A stretch of DNA of 33,944 nucleotides from an uncultured Collinsella sp. (GCA_900541785.1 UQKY01000020.1:1-33944); one strand, 5' to 3'. Shown: positions 22,533 through 30,336, counted from the stretch's first letter. Notes: generated by a model from the sequence alone, not told the origin. A program made the numbers and translations.

Positions 22533-22916
22533 ATGAGTGACTTGCTCAACCCTGCGAATCTCATCGTGCTGACCGTCATTGCCGTCGGCATGTTTTTTGG
22601 ACTGCGTCGCATTGCCGCTTCGACACACGGGAAGAGTTGCTGCAGCGATGGTGCGAGCGGCAAGAAGGCCAAAAAGGTTGTGGTGGCAGACACCGACGAG
22701 TCCCACTACCCCTATCGTGAGGAACTCCTTATCGGCGGCATGAGTTGCGACGGCTGCGCCCGGAATGTGACGAATGCCCTCAATGCGCTTGATGGCGTGT
22801 GGGCTACGGTAACGTACGCGGACCACACGGCACGCGTGCGCTCGAAGCGCCCGGTTGATCGCGACACACTCGAGACGGCAGTGAGGGGTGCGGGCTATTA
22901 CGTTATGAAAATGTAG
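22533..22916 (+). CDS. Membrane-anchored heavy-metal-associated (HMA) domain protein
   Basis: 127 residues. Residues 9-25 form one membrane helix, followed by a short linker with a Cys pair (Cys36-Cys37 in GKSCCSDG) like that of FeoB-associated Cys-rich membrane proteins. Residues 63-123 are an HMA domain with the metal motif GMSCDGC (Cys72, Cys75), as in CopZ and the N-termini of copper ATPases. It probably binds Cu(I) at the inner membrane face, but no copper ATPase gene is nearby. GAAAGGGG precedes ATG 22533. A CsoR-like operator lies just upstream, which supports a copper role. Confidence 0.82.
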   Translation: MSDLLNPANLIVLTVIAVGMFFGLRRIAASTHGKSCCSDGASGKKAKKVVVADTDESHYPYREELLIGGMSCDGCARNVTNALNALDGVWATVTYADHTARVRSKRPVDRDTLETAVRGAGYYVMKM

Positions 22917-23082
22917 GCGTTGCCCTCTCCGGTGGGTACCAGCCTCCTGCCCATTGTGACTATCGGCATCCAAAAATTTGCGCAAAAATAACCTTTAGAT
23001 GCGGCAAAAGTGGAGTTTGGTGACGGTTTGCGCGGAATTCGCTACCAATCGAGCATCTATGAACCCGTCCAAAAAATTACAG

Positions 23083-23098
23083 GTGTATATTTATACAC
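23083..23098. promoter_or_regulatory. Palindromic operator candidate GTGTATA-N2-TATACAC
   Basis: Perfect 7-base arms with two bases between, 90 bases before the start of the large surface protein. A possible -10 (GATTAT, 23100-23105) follows directly, with a poor -35. The dyad suits a dimeric repressor such as a GntR- or TetR-type protein; which one is unknown. Otherwise the 272 bases from 22917 to 23188 show no gene. Confidence 0.45.
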
Positions 23099-23188
23099 TG
23101 ATTATTGCTGTGCTCAGATTGCAATTAACCGTGGACAGAAATGAAGAATGCTAAAACTGGGCTTTAGGACAGGGGAGGCTATAACCTT

Positions 23189-25741
23189 ATGAGACGAGTG
23201 GGAACACTTGGCTTGGTGGCAGCGCTTGCCGCTATCTTGGTATCGCCGCTGCCGGCGCACGCCGAAGACGCATCGGGTGCCGTTACCTACAATGCGGGAA
23301 ATGGGTATTCCTTTGAGAAGCTCTCGCATCCTACGGTAGGAACGTCGCAGCCGGATGGCATCGTCGACTACCAGGGTAACGGTGCCGTTGCCGTTCCGGG
23401 CGCCGATGGTAATACGGCCAACAACGAAGGCGATCGCGGCCAGAGCTACACTTGGGCGGCTGCGAGCTATGGTGACTGGCTTTATGTGGGCACCTGCTAT
23501 GCGGCGATGGGCAACACGCTGACGCTCATGAACAGCACGCTGGGCGATTCCTTTGATGTCGAAACCATGCGCCTGACGCTGGAGGCCATGTTTAACGGTA
23601 CCTTCTTCTATGGACAGCAGAAGGAGGACGGCACGGCCGACAAGGACAGCGGCGGCATCTTGGTCAAGATCAATACCAAGACCGGTGAGACCAAGCTGCT
23701 ACTCTCTGAATCGCTCAACGGCGTCGCTCCTTTGTTCCGCAATGCCGTGAGCTATAAGGGTAAGCTCTATTTCTGCGGCAGCGTCAGGACCAATGACGGC
23801 AAAGGCGGCCTGCCTGCTGTATACGAGATCGATCCTAAGACGGATGAGTACAAAGTTGTCTATCGGGGCCTTTCGAGCATGCAGGATTACGGTGCTGCCT
23901 ACAAGCAGGGCATTTCTACCGGTATCCGCGGCATGTGCGTCCATGATGGCCAGCTCGTCATCAGTAATGTGGGTAAAGACGCGAACGGTAATTTTGTGTC
24001 GACAATCCTGACGTCGTCTGACCCCTCGAAGGGCCAGGACAGCTTCACCGAGATTGCCAACTCGGAGACGCTGTTTGGCTATCCGGCGATTCGCTATCAG
24101 GACAGCATCTACGGCGGCGCCATTTGGGATATGGTCTCGTACAATGGCCATCTCTATGCGACCATCTGCACCGGTACGCCCGAGAACGCTCCCGATGATA
24201 ATTCCATGCAGTCGTTTGCCATGGTCCGTGGCGACAAGAATGCCGACGGCAGTTATTCGTGGACTCCCATTGTCGGCGATCAGAAGACGGACGGTGCAAA
24301 GTACTGCTTTGGCATCGATCCTGCCCGTACCCGTTCTGGCGCTGCCAACCTCATCGTCTACAACGACTACCTCTATATCGGTGAATACAACGACGAGGAG
24401 ATTGCCCTCGAGCGCATCCTGTTCAACAAATCCAACACCGAAGAGGGCGGCAAGAGCAGCATGGGTGGCGTTGACTGCTCGTTTGTGAATGCCAATCTTG
24501 AGCAGTCGGTTAACATCTATCGCATGGACAAGGACGAGAACATGGAGCTCGTCGTTGGCGATCGCACCGACATGTTCCCCGAGGGCGGTATTTCCGGCCT
24601 GACTTCGGGCTTTGGCCGAAACGAGAACCAGTACATTTGGCGCATGCAGAAGTTCGACGGCAAGCTGTATATCGGTACCTTTGATACCGCGAGCCTGCTT
24701 GAGCCGATCGGCCAGTTCTCCAATGGCGACATTATCGATATGACGCCCGAGGAGTGGGACTCTCAGGTTCAGCGCCTTAGGGACCTGCTCGATCACCTGC
24801 TCGACAAGAAATCGCCTGACGACCCCATCGTTCCCGTGAACACGCTTGCGGACGATGATTCAAACGAGGCCGTCGAGGTCGATGATTCGAACGAAGCTGC
24901 TGAGGTTGATGATTCAAACAAGGCCGTCGATGTCGATGACGAGAAGACCGAGGTTGCTAAGGGCTTTGGCGATCTGAGCGATGCGCTGGAGGATGCCGCG
25001 GGCGGTCTTTGCGATCAGGCCGCGACGATGTCCCAGGACTTTGAGGACGACGCCGCTTATGTCCAGAAGATCGATGGCGAGATCGCGTACTTCAAGTCCT
25101 TTGCCGACCAGTATCAGGACATGCTCGATAGCTATGAGAGCCTTAAGCAGCAGTACGAGGATGCCTATGGCACCGAGCTGCCGAGCGATATTCAGGATGC
25201 GCTCGATAAGCTGCTGAGCGAGGAGAACCTCAAGAAGTTGCAGAGTGTCCTTACGTGCATGTGTTACCTGCGCGATGCCGAGCGCGGCTTTGATATGTAT
25301 GTGACCAAGGACGGCGTGAACTTTACGACGCTGACGACCAATGGCTTTAACGATCCGTATAACCATGGTCTGCGCACCTTTGCGGTGACCAACCAGGGTC
25401 TGTGCCTTGGTACCGCCAACCCGTTCTATGGTTGCCAGGTCTGGATCCAGCGCAAGGAGAATTCGGAGAATCCGGTTGATCCCGGTACTCCGGATCCGAC
25501 GGAACCCACCGATCCTTCGCAGCCGGGTGGCGGCGATCAGCCTGGCGGCAGCCAGACGGGTGGCAACGACCAGTCGAGCAGCACCACGACCACCGTCACG
25601 ACGACCGCTAAGAAGACTCCGAAGGACGGCTCGCTGCCTCGCGCTGGCGACTCGACCCTCACGCTGGTCTTGGGATTGCTGGTTGCAGCTGCCGCAGTGC
25701 TTGGCATTGCTCTCGTCTTGCGCAAGCGTTCTCGTCGCTAG
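23189..25741 (+). CDS. Large cell-surface protein with beta-propeller-like repeats and LPRAG sorting signal
   Basis: 850 residues. Signal peptide at 1-25 (cleavage after AHA). Residues 30-520 hold recurring blocks of the form Y-x-G-x-LY (DWLYVGTCYA, GKLYFCGS, GHLYATICTG, DYLYIGEYND, GKLYIGTFD), suggesting a beta-propeller. Residues 556-582 are three copies of a nine-residue repeat starting DDSN. Residues 590-690 are helical and may be a coiled coil. One more propeller-like block follows (GLCLGTANPFYG), then a Pro/Gly/Thr-rich wall-spanning part. The C-terminus is LPRAGD (816-821), a hydrophobic stretch and RKRSRR: a sortase signal in which Ala replaces the usual Thr. Ligand and function are unknown; adhesion is a guess. 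GGGGAGG lies ten bases before ATG 23189. Confidence 0.85.
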   Translation: MRRVGTLGLVAALAAILVSPLPAHAEDASGAVTYNAGNGYSFEKLSHPTVGTSQPDGIVDYQGNGAVAVPGADGNTANNEGDRGQSYTWAAASYGDWLYVGTCYAAMGNTLTLMNSTLGDSFDVETMRLTLEAMFNGTFFYGQQKEDGTADKDSGGILVKINTKTGETKLLLSESLNGVAPLFRNAVSYKGKLYFCGSVRTNDGKGGLPAVYEIDPKTDEYKVVYRGLSSMQDYGAAYKQGISTGIRGMCVHDGQLVISNVGKDANGNFVSTILTSSDPSKGQDSFTEIANSETLFGYPAIRYQDSIYGGAIWDMVSYNGHLYATICTGTPENAPDDNSMQSFAMVRGDKNADGSYSWTPIVGDQKTDGAKYCFGIDPARTRSGAANLIVYNDYLYIGEYNDEEIALERILFNKSNTEEGGKSSMGGVDCSFVNANLEQSVNIYRMDKDENMELVVGDRTDMFPEGGISGLTSGFGRNENQYIWRMQKFDGKLYIGTFDTASLLEPIGQFSNGDIIDMTPEEWDSQVQRLRDLLDHLLDKKSPDDPIVPVNTLADDDSNEAVEVDDSNEAAEVDDSNKAVDVDDEKTEVAKGFGDLSDALEDAAGGLCDQAATMSQDFEDDAAYVQKIDGEIAYFKSFADQYQDMLDSYESLKQQYEDAYGTELPSDIQDALDKLLSEENLKKLQSVLTCMCYLRDAERGFDMYVTKDGVNFTTLTTNGFNDPYNHGLRTFAVTNQGLCLGTANPFYGCQVWIQRKENSENPVDPGTPDPTEPTDPSQPGGGDQPGGSQTGGNDQSSSTTTTVTTTAKKTPKDGSLPRAGDSTLTLVLGLLVAAAAVLGIALVLRKRSRR
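24854..24934 (+). repeat. Three tandem 27-bp repeats in the surface protein gene
   Basis: Units 24854-24880, 24881-24907 and 24908-24934 encode DDSNEAVEV, DDSNEAAEV and DDSNKAVDV. They lie between the propeller part and the helical part and form an acidic linker. Copy number could vary between strains. Confidence 0.85.
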
Positions 25742-26163
25742 GCCCGTCCGCGTAGCTCAATGTCCTGGATATCGTCGAAGTTGATGGCGATATCCCTGAG
25801 TTTGAGCAGCTTGAATGCGAGTAACGCTTCGTCGAGAATGCCCGTGCGGCTACGATAGCCGTACGTATCGTAATAGGTGACGCGCACCAAGTCGCCGCGT
25901 TTGAGGCCCTCGAGCTTTTGCGAAAGCTCGAGGGCTTTTTCTTCCGTGAGCTCACGTTTTTGCTCGACGGTGATTTCCTGCTTGCGCACGAGTTCGTAGT
26001 ATCCCGTGAGGGCGGCAAAGGGCATAAACTGTGCGGCGCGGTTGGCGCGCACGGCACCGTTGGCAGTGAGGTTGGGGTCGGCTGCGCGGCGTCTGCCCTC
26101 GGGGTCCGCCAGGCGCTCGAAGGCGGTCGGCGGGCGCATGGGCTGTTGTTTGGGTTTAGGCAC
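25738..26163 (-). CDS. YolD-like protein, partner of Y-family polymerase
   Basis: 141-residue member of the YolD-like family, recognised by RAAQFMPFAALTGYYELV and the C-terminal SH3-like part (KRGDLVRVTYYDTYGYRSRTG). These proteins are typically encoded next to UvrX/UmuC-type polymerases and are thought to assist translesion synthesis. The start is GTG 26163 with GGAGG five bases upstream; it overlaps the end of the polymerase gene by eight bases, so the two are translationally coupled. Its stop codon overlaps the stop of the convergent surface protein gene by three bases (CTAG). A plus-strand terminator is encoded within it at 25906-25940. Confidence 0.85.
   Translation of the reverse strand: MPKPKQQPMRPPTAFERLADPEGRRRAADPNLTANGAVRANRAAQFMPFAALTGYYELVRKQEITVEQKRELTEEKALELSQKLEGLKRGDLVRVTYYDTYGYRSRTGILDEALLAFKLLKLRDIAINFDDIQDIELRGRA
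25906..25940 (+). terminator. Plus-strand terminator embedded in the convergent yolD-like gene
   Basis: Arms 25906-25918 and 25923-25935 form a perfect 13-bp stem with a TGCG loop, followed by five T on the plus strand. No T-run follows on the minus strand, so it stops transcripts of the surface protein gene (165 bases after its stop codon) without stopping the yolD-like gene that it lies in. Confidence 0.8.
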
Positions 26164-27661
26164 GGTGTCCTCCAACTTGATCGTTGCGCTCGCGCGCGGT
26201 GGCGCCGGCGGTAAAGCTTAATCCCTTGACGAGCGCGTTCTTGCCGTACTTGCCTTTCACGGCCAGGACGGCGCGCGCCAGGTCGCGCTCGCGCTCATCG
26301 GCCTCGATATCGCTGAACAGATCGATGGTGGCAAATTCCTCGGGCACAAGATTGCTAAAGCCCAGGTTGATGCGTTTGACCGGTCGTTTGGGATCGACGG
26401 TCTGCGCCCAGAGCTCATCGAAATAGCCCATGATCTTCTTAAACGAATTGGTTCGCTCGGGCAGCTTTCGCGAAGCGTTGGAGTGCGCGAAGAGCGCGGC
26501 ATAGCCACCACGCGGTTTGCCACCATGCTCTCCCACAAAGATGCCATCGATTGCCTGCGCTTCGCGCACCAGGCGGCGCCGTTCGTCATCGCGCTGGACG
26601 GGCTTGGGAGCACGGGGCGCGAGCTCGGGGCCGGCGGTTGCGGTGGGTTCGATGCTCGACGTACTCGAGCGCAGGTGTCCGCATCCGTCCACATATTGTG
26701 CAGTACCGCTGGCATCAAGCCTGCGTATGTCGGCGCGCTCGCTCGCGTAGCCTACAAAGAGCGAGATGCTGTTGCACACCACGTGCTTATCGACTAAGTC
26801 CAGCACAGCGTTGTCGACCATCTCGCGCAACACGGTGTAGGCTTGCTCATAGGCATAACCCTTCGATAGCACTTGCCCCGTGGTTGTTGAGGTTGCCTGC
26901 GGGCGATAGGCCTGAATATCGGCGATAGTTGTCGGCTCGCGCCCAAAGGCGTGGTCGATAAGATACTCGGCATTGACGCCGAGCTCGTCGTAGAGCAGGT
27001 TTTCGTCGAGCGCCGCGACGCCCATCAAATCGTAGACGCCGTATTTTTCGAGTCGCGCTGCCACGCCGGGCCCGATGCCCCAGATGTCGGTGATGGGGCG
27101 ATGGGGCCAGATCTCCTTGCGAAAGGTCTCGTCGTCGAGTATACCGATGCGGCTGGGTACGTGCTTGGCGGTAATGTCGAGTGCCACCTTGGCCTGGAAT
27201 AGGTTGGGGCCGATGCCAACCGTTGCCGTGATGCCGGTGCGCGCCAGGACCTCGTCGCGCAACATGCAGGCGAAGCCTTCAGCGTCGGTGTGATAGAGGT
27301 CCAGATAGGGTGTCACGTCGATAAAGCATTCGTCGATGGAGTAGACGTGCACGTCCTGTGGGCTCACGTATTCCAGATAGATGCCGTAGATTTGCGCCGA
27401 CACCTCCATGTAGTGCTGCATGCGCGGTATGGCCTTGATGTAGTCGATGCCGTCGGGAATTTCGAACAGACGGCAGCGATTGTGTATCCCCAGGTCCTTC
27501 ATGGCCTGTGTGATGGCGAGACAGATGGTCGTGCGCCCGCGCGATTCGTCGGCAACGACCAGGTTGGTGGTGAGCGGGTTGAGCCCGCGGTCAACGCACT
27601 CGACGCTGGCGTAGAACGTTTTAAGGTCGATGCAGATGTAGGTGTGCTGCCCGTGCGCCAT
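26156..27661 (-). CDS. Y-family DNA polymerase (UmuC/UvrX type)
   Basis: 501-residue translesion polymerase. The palm residues are intact: Asp12 in CIDLKTFYASVEC and Asp110-Glu111 in YSIDECFID. The thumb contains helix-hairpin-helix-like WGIGPGVAARLEKYGV, and the little-finger region follows. There is an extra stretch around 340-400 (Pro/Ala-rich, VREAQAIDGIFVGEHGGKP) not usual in DinB. It should replicate past damaged bases with low fidelity. ATG 27661 follows AAGGG; a GTG at 27682 lies inside a LexA box and is less likely. Two LexA boxes and a strong promoter upstream place it in the SOS response; it heads a two-gene operon with a YolD-like gene. Confidence 0.92.
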   Translation of the reverse strand: MAHGQHTYICIDLKTFYASVECVDRGLNPLTTNLVVADESRGRTTICLAITQAMKDLGIHNRCRLFEIPDGIDYIKAIPRMQHYMEVSAQIYGIYLEYVSPQDVHVYSIDECFIDVTPYLDLYHTDAEGFACMLRDEVLARTGITATVGIGPNLFQAKVALDITAKHVPSRIGILDDETFRKEIWPHRPITDIWGIGPGVAARLEKYGVYDLMGVAALDENLLYDELGVNAEYLIDHAFGREPTTIADIQAYRPQATSTTTGQVLSKGYAYEQAYTVLREMVDNAVLDLVDKHVVCNSISLFVGYASERADIRRLDASGTAQYVDGCGHLRSSTSSIEPTATAGPELAPRAPKPVQRDDERRRLVREAQAIDGIFVGEHGGKPRGGYAALFAHSNASRKLPERTNSFKKIMGYFDELWAQTVDPKRPVKRINLGFSNLVPEEFATIDLFSDIEADERERDLARAVLAVKGKYGKNALVKGLSFTAGATARERNDQVGGHRA

Positions 27662-27675
27662 CCGTGCCCTTCCAT

Positions 27676-27689
27676 CAAACACATGTTCT
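27676..27689. promoter_or_regulatory. LexA (SOS) box, proximal
   Basis: On the minus strand AGAACATGTGTTTG, fitting the Gram-positive LexA pattern GAAC-N4-GTTY. It lies between the transcription start and the ribosome binding site of the polymerase gene. Confidence 0.7.
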
Positions 27690-27692
27690 TAT

Positions 27693-27706
27693 CGAATACA
27701 TGTTCG
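27693..27706. promoter_or_regulatory. LexA (SOS) box, distal
   Basis: On the minus strand CGAACATGTATTCG, one base from the consensus CGAAC-N4-GTTCG. It directly abuts the -10 element of the polymerase promoter, so bound LexA would block it. The two boxes are 17 bases apart centre to centre. Confidence 0.75.
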
Positions 27707-27735
27707 ATAATACCCGCTTGCGCGGACATCGTCAA
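27707..27735 (-). promoter_or_regulatory. Promoter of the Y-family polymerase operon
   Basis: On the minus strand TTGACG (27735-27730), a 17-base spacer and TATTAT (27712-27707), a close match to the sigma-A consensus. The distal LexA box begins at the next base. Confidence 0.75.
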
Positions 27736-27757
27736 AACCTGTCCCTTTTTGGTGGGT
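27735..27757 (+). repeat. Direct repeat, left copy, flanking the truncated ADH-like gene
   Basis: AAACCTGTCCCTTTTTGGT plus GGGT; 22 of 23 bases match 28468-28490. It lies 128 bases before the ADH-like gene's possible first ATG and overlaps the -35 of the polymerase promoter by one base. It lacks the left hairpin arm present at the right copy. Confidence 0.7.
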
Positions 27758-27884
27758 ATGGTCGTGCGGTTGGATCGGGTTTTAACGCAGCTCTAAAGAG
27801 CGTGAAACAGCTCGGAAAACTTCGCTTCTTAGCATGAGCCTAACGATTGATACCGCCTATACGCACGGAAGGGTTGTGGGAAAG

Positions 27885-28409
27885 ATGGTCAACTATGGGT
27901 TTGGTATGCCGACGCGCTTGGTTGCGGATGGAGACGTGGCTCGCTGGTGTGGACGATTGGTCGCTCACTACGGCGGCACCAAGGCGCTGGTCGTGCTGGG
28001 CGGTGACAAGCATACGCGTGATGAGCTCGTCTCGGCGGCACTCGGCTCGCTCGATCGCGCCCTGCTCGAACGCGTGCTCTTTCGTTGCGGTTTGGTCGGG
28101 GGCGACGGGGGAGACGATTTGGTTGATGAGGCCGTGGCCCTAGCGACCGACGAAGGCGTGGACTTTGTCCTGGCGATCGGCGATGCCGATACTGCCGGCT
28201 TTGCGCGCGAACTCGCGCGTCGCATGGCGGTACTCGATGCCGGCGAAGACGGTTTTGTCCCTTATGGATGTATTGTCTCGGAGGGCAAAGTGCCTGCCGT
28301 CGTGGGGGCCGGCGAGGTTCCCGTTTTTGCCATTATCGCTCCCGAACTGCTTGAGGGCATTGGGTCTCCTCTGCGCGAGCTGCTCGGCAGCGTGTGCGCG
28401 GCGGCCTAG
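27885..28409 (+). CDS. Truncated iron-containing alcohol dehydrogenase-like protein (N-terminal domain only)
   Basis: 174 residues similar to the NAD-binding half of butanol-type iron alcohol dehydrogenases: MVNYGFGMPTRLVADGD, then LVAHYGGTKALVVLGGDKHT and DEGVDFVLAIGDADTAGFA. The normal GGGS phosphate-binding loop reads GDAD, and the whole iron-binding C-terminal domain (about 200 residues with three histidines) is missing, so activity is doubtful. It may be a decayed gene or a repurposed domain. The frame is open from an ATG at 27834, but no ribosome binding site is there; GGAAGGG before GTG 27876 and ATG 27885 favours the later start. Direct repeats lie on both sides. Confidence 0.55.
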   Translation: MVNYGFGMPTRLVADGDVARWCGRLVAHYGGTKALVVLGGDKHTRDELVSAALGSLDRALLERVLFRCGLVGGDGGDDLVDEAVALATDEGVDFVLAIGDADTAGFARELARRMAVLDAGEDGFVPYGCIVSEGKVPAVVGAGEVPVFAIIAPELLEGIGSPLRELLGSVCAAA

Positions 28410-28422
28410 CACCTGACAGGAA

Positions 28423-28483
28423 GGGACAGGTTAATTTTGGTAGGTAAAGCGTTTGACCTGCCAAAATAAACCTGTCCCTTTTT
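28423..28483 (+). terminator. Long hairpin with T-run after the ADH-like gene
   Basis: Arms 28423-28445 and 28456-28478 pair at 21 of 23 positions (GGGACAGGTT/AACCTGTCCC at the base), followed by five T. It works as a terminator for the plus strand by structure. Its right arm and T-run belong to the direct repeat also found at 27735. Confidence 0.75.
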
Positions 28484-28490
28484 GGTCGGT
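28468..28490 (+). repeat. Direct repeat, right copy
   Basis: Matches 27735-27757 at 22 of 23 bases. It is the 3' arm and tail of the hairpin at 28423-28483. The two copies are 733 bases apart and in the same orientation. Confidence 0.7.
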
Positions 28491-28566
28491 CGCCGTTTGG
28501 GGGCGAATTGGCAACGCTCGCTGATTACGGTCTTGACCTGCGCTAGAATAGGGGCATCTGATTATC

Positions 28567-28590
28567 CGGGCGCATGGAGGTATGCGCCCG
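28567..28590 (+). promoter_or_regulatory. Hairpin in pgi leader displaying GGAGG in its loop
   Basis: CGGGCGCAT (28567-28575) and ATGCGCCCG (28582-28590) form a 9-bp stem; the six-base loop reads GGAGGT, a perfect Shine-Dalgarno-like sequence. The true ribosome binding site GAGGAGGAC follows just before the pgi start. It might act as a ribosome standby site or an mRNA stabiliser. Confidence 0.45.
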
Positions 28591-28608
28591 TATGTTGAGG
28601 AGGACTTT

Positions 28609-30303
28609 ATGGCAACTGTTGCCGCACCTATCGACGCTACGTCGACCGCCGCTTGGAAGGCGCTCGAGGCCCATCAGGAGAAGCTCGAGGCCGAGGGTAT
28701 CGACCTTAAGGCATGGTTTGCTGCCGATGCAGAGCGCGTGAACAAGCTGAGCTTTGATGCCGGTGACCTGCACTTCGACCTGTCCAAGAACCTGGTGACC
28801 GATGAGACCGTCAAGCTGCTGTGCGATCTTGCCCGCGAGGTGAAGCTCGAGGAGCGCCGCGACGCCATGTTCTCCGGCGAGCACATCAACACCACCGAGG
28901 ACCGCGCTGTTCTGCATACCGCGCTTCGCCGTCCGGCAAGCGAGAAGGGTCAGCTCATCGTTGACGGCCAGGATGTCGTCGCCGACGTGCACGAGGTCCT
29001 CGACCGCATGTACGCCTTCGCCGAGCGCGTGCGCTCCGGTGAGTGGAAGGGCGTTACCGGCAAGAAGATCGAGCACCTGGTGTCCGTCGGCATCGGTGGC
29101 TCCGATCTGGGCCCGGTCATGGCCTACGAGGCCCTGCGTCCCTACGCCGACGCCGGTATCGACTGCCGCTACATCTCCAACATCGACCCCAACGATCAGG
29201 CCGAGAAGCTCAAGGGTTTGGATCCCGAGACCACGCTCGTGATCATCGTCTCCAAGACCTTCACCACGCTCGAGACCCTCACCAACGCCCGCGAAGTCAA
29301 GACCTGGATGCTCGAGCAGCTCAAGGCTCAGGGTGCCATCGACGGTTCCGATGAACAGAACGCCGAGGCCGTGGCAAAGCACTTCGTCGCCGTTTCCACC
29401 GCACTCGAGAAGGTCGAGGCCTTCGGTATCGACCCCGCCAACGCCTTCGGTTTCTGGAGCTGGGTTGGCGGCCGCTATTCCGTTGACTCCGCCGTGGGCC
29501 TGTCGCTGATCGTCGTGCTCGGCCCCGAGCGCTTCCAACAGTTCCTCGAGGGCTTCCACGCCATCGACGAGTACTTCTGCAACACGCCGCTCGAGAACAA
29601 TGCCGTCGCGCTGATGGGCCTGCTCAACGTCTGGTACGTCAACTTCTTCGGTTCCAAGAGCCACGCCGTGCTGCCGTACTGCCAGTACCTGCACCGTTTC
29701 CCGGCCTACCTGCAGCAGCTCACCATGGAGTCCAACGGCAAGCACGTCCGCTGGGACGGCAGCGCCGTGACCTCCGATACCGGTGAGATCTTCTGGGGCG
29801 AGCCCGGCACCAACGGCCAGCACGCCTTCTACCAGCTGCTGCACCAGGGCACTGTGGTGGTTCCGGCCGATTTCATCGCTTTCGCCAACACTGCCAACCC
29901 TGCGACCGACAGCGGTCAGGACGTGCACGAGCTGTTCCTGGGCAACTTCCTGGCCCAGACCAAGGCGCTCGCCTTTGGCAAGACGGCCGACGAGGTGCGC
30001 GCCGAGGGCACGCCCGAGCAGATCGTCCCGGCCCGCTGCTTTGAGGGCAACCGCCCGACGACCTCGATCTTCGGCGACACGTTGACCCCGTTCGCGCTCG
30101 GCGAGCTCATCGCCCTGTACGAGCACATTACGTTTGTCGAGGGCACGGTCTGGGGCATCGACTCCTACGACCAGTGGGGCGTCGAGCTGGGCAAGCAGCT
30201 TGCCAAGCAGATCACCCCGGCCTTCCACGACGACGCCGCCAAGGCCGAGCAGGACGCTTCGACCCAGGCGCTCATCGAGTTCTATCGCGCGCATCGCAAG
30301 TAG
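28609..30303 (+). CDS. pgi: Glucose-6-phosphate isomerase
   Basis: Interconverts glucose 6-phosphate and fructose 6-phosphate in glycolysis. The 564-residue protein is of the long bacterial/eukaryotic type. Both family signatures are present: WVGGRYSVDSAVGLSL from residue 285 and the C-terminal signature with DQWGVELGKQLAKQI near 514-531, whose lysine is catalytic; SVGIGGSDLGPVM binds phosphate. GAGGAGG lies six bases before ATG 28609; an ATG nine codons earlier sits on the hairpin at 28567. Codon use is strongly biased, as expected for a highly expressed gene. A diverged copy of its last ten codons lies 3.5 kb downstream. Confidence 0.97.
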   Translation: MATVAAPIDATSTAAWKALEAHQEKLEAEGIDLKAWFAADAERVNKLSFDAGDLHFDLSKNLVTDETVKLLCDLAREVKLEERRDAMFSGEHINTTEDRAVLHTALRRPASEKGQLIVDGQDVVADVHEVLDRMYAFAERVRSGEWKGVTGKKIEHLVSVGIGGSDLGPVMAYEALRPYADAGIDCRYISNIDPNDQAEKLKGLDPETTLVIIVSKTFTTLETLTNAREVKTWMLEQLKAQGAIDGSDEQNAEAVAKHFVAVSTALEKVEAFGIDPANAFGFWSWVGGRYSVDSAVGLSLIVVLGPERFQQFLEGFHAIDEYFCNTPLENNAVALMGLLNVWYVNFFGSKSHAVLPYCQYLHRFPAYLQQLTMESNGKHVRWDGSAVTSDTGEIFWGEPGTNGQHAFYQLLHQGTVVVPADFIAFANTANPATDSGQDVHELFLGNFLAQTKALAFGKTADEVRAEGTPEQIVPARCFEGNRPTTSIFGDTLTPFALGELIALYEHITFVEGTVWGIDSYDQWGVELGKQLAKQITPAFHDDAAKAEQDASTQALIEFYRAHRK

Positions 30304-30305
30304 TC
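30274..30305 (+). repeat. 3' end of pgi, left copy of a duplicated segment (att-like)
   Basis: The last nine sense codons (IEFYRAHRK) and stop of pgi plus two bases. 29 of 32 bases match 33778-33809; all three differences are at third codon positions and silent (TAT/TAC, GCG/GCT, CAT/CAC). Confidence 0.8.
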
Positions 30306-30336
30306 GCTGCTGTTAACGTATCGCGCCTTATAGTCA

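Noticed and set aside
28543..30294. Open frame of 583 codons antisense to pgi
   Set aside because: It mirrors the strongly biased GC-rich codons of pgi, has no family likeness and no ribosome binding site. pgi itself is certain.
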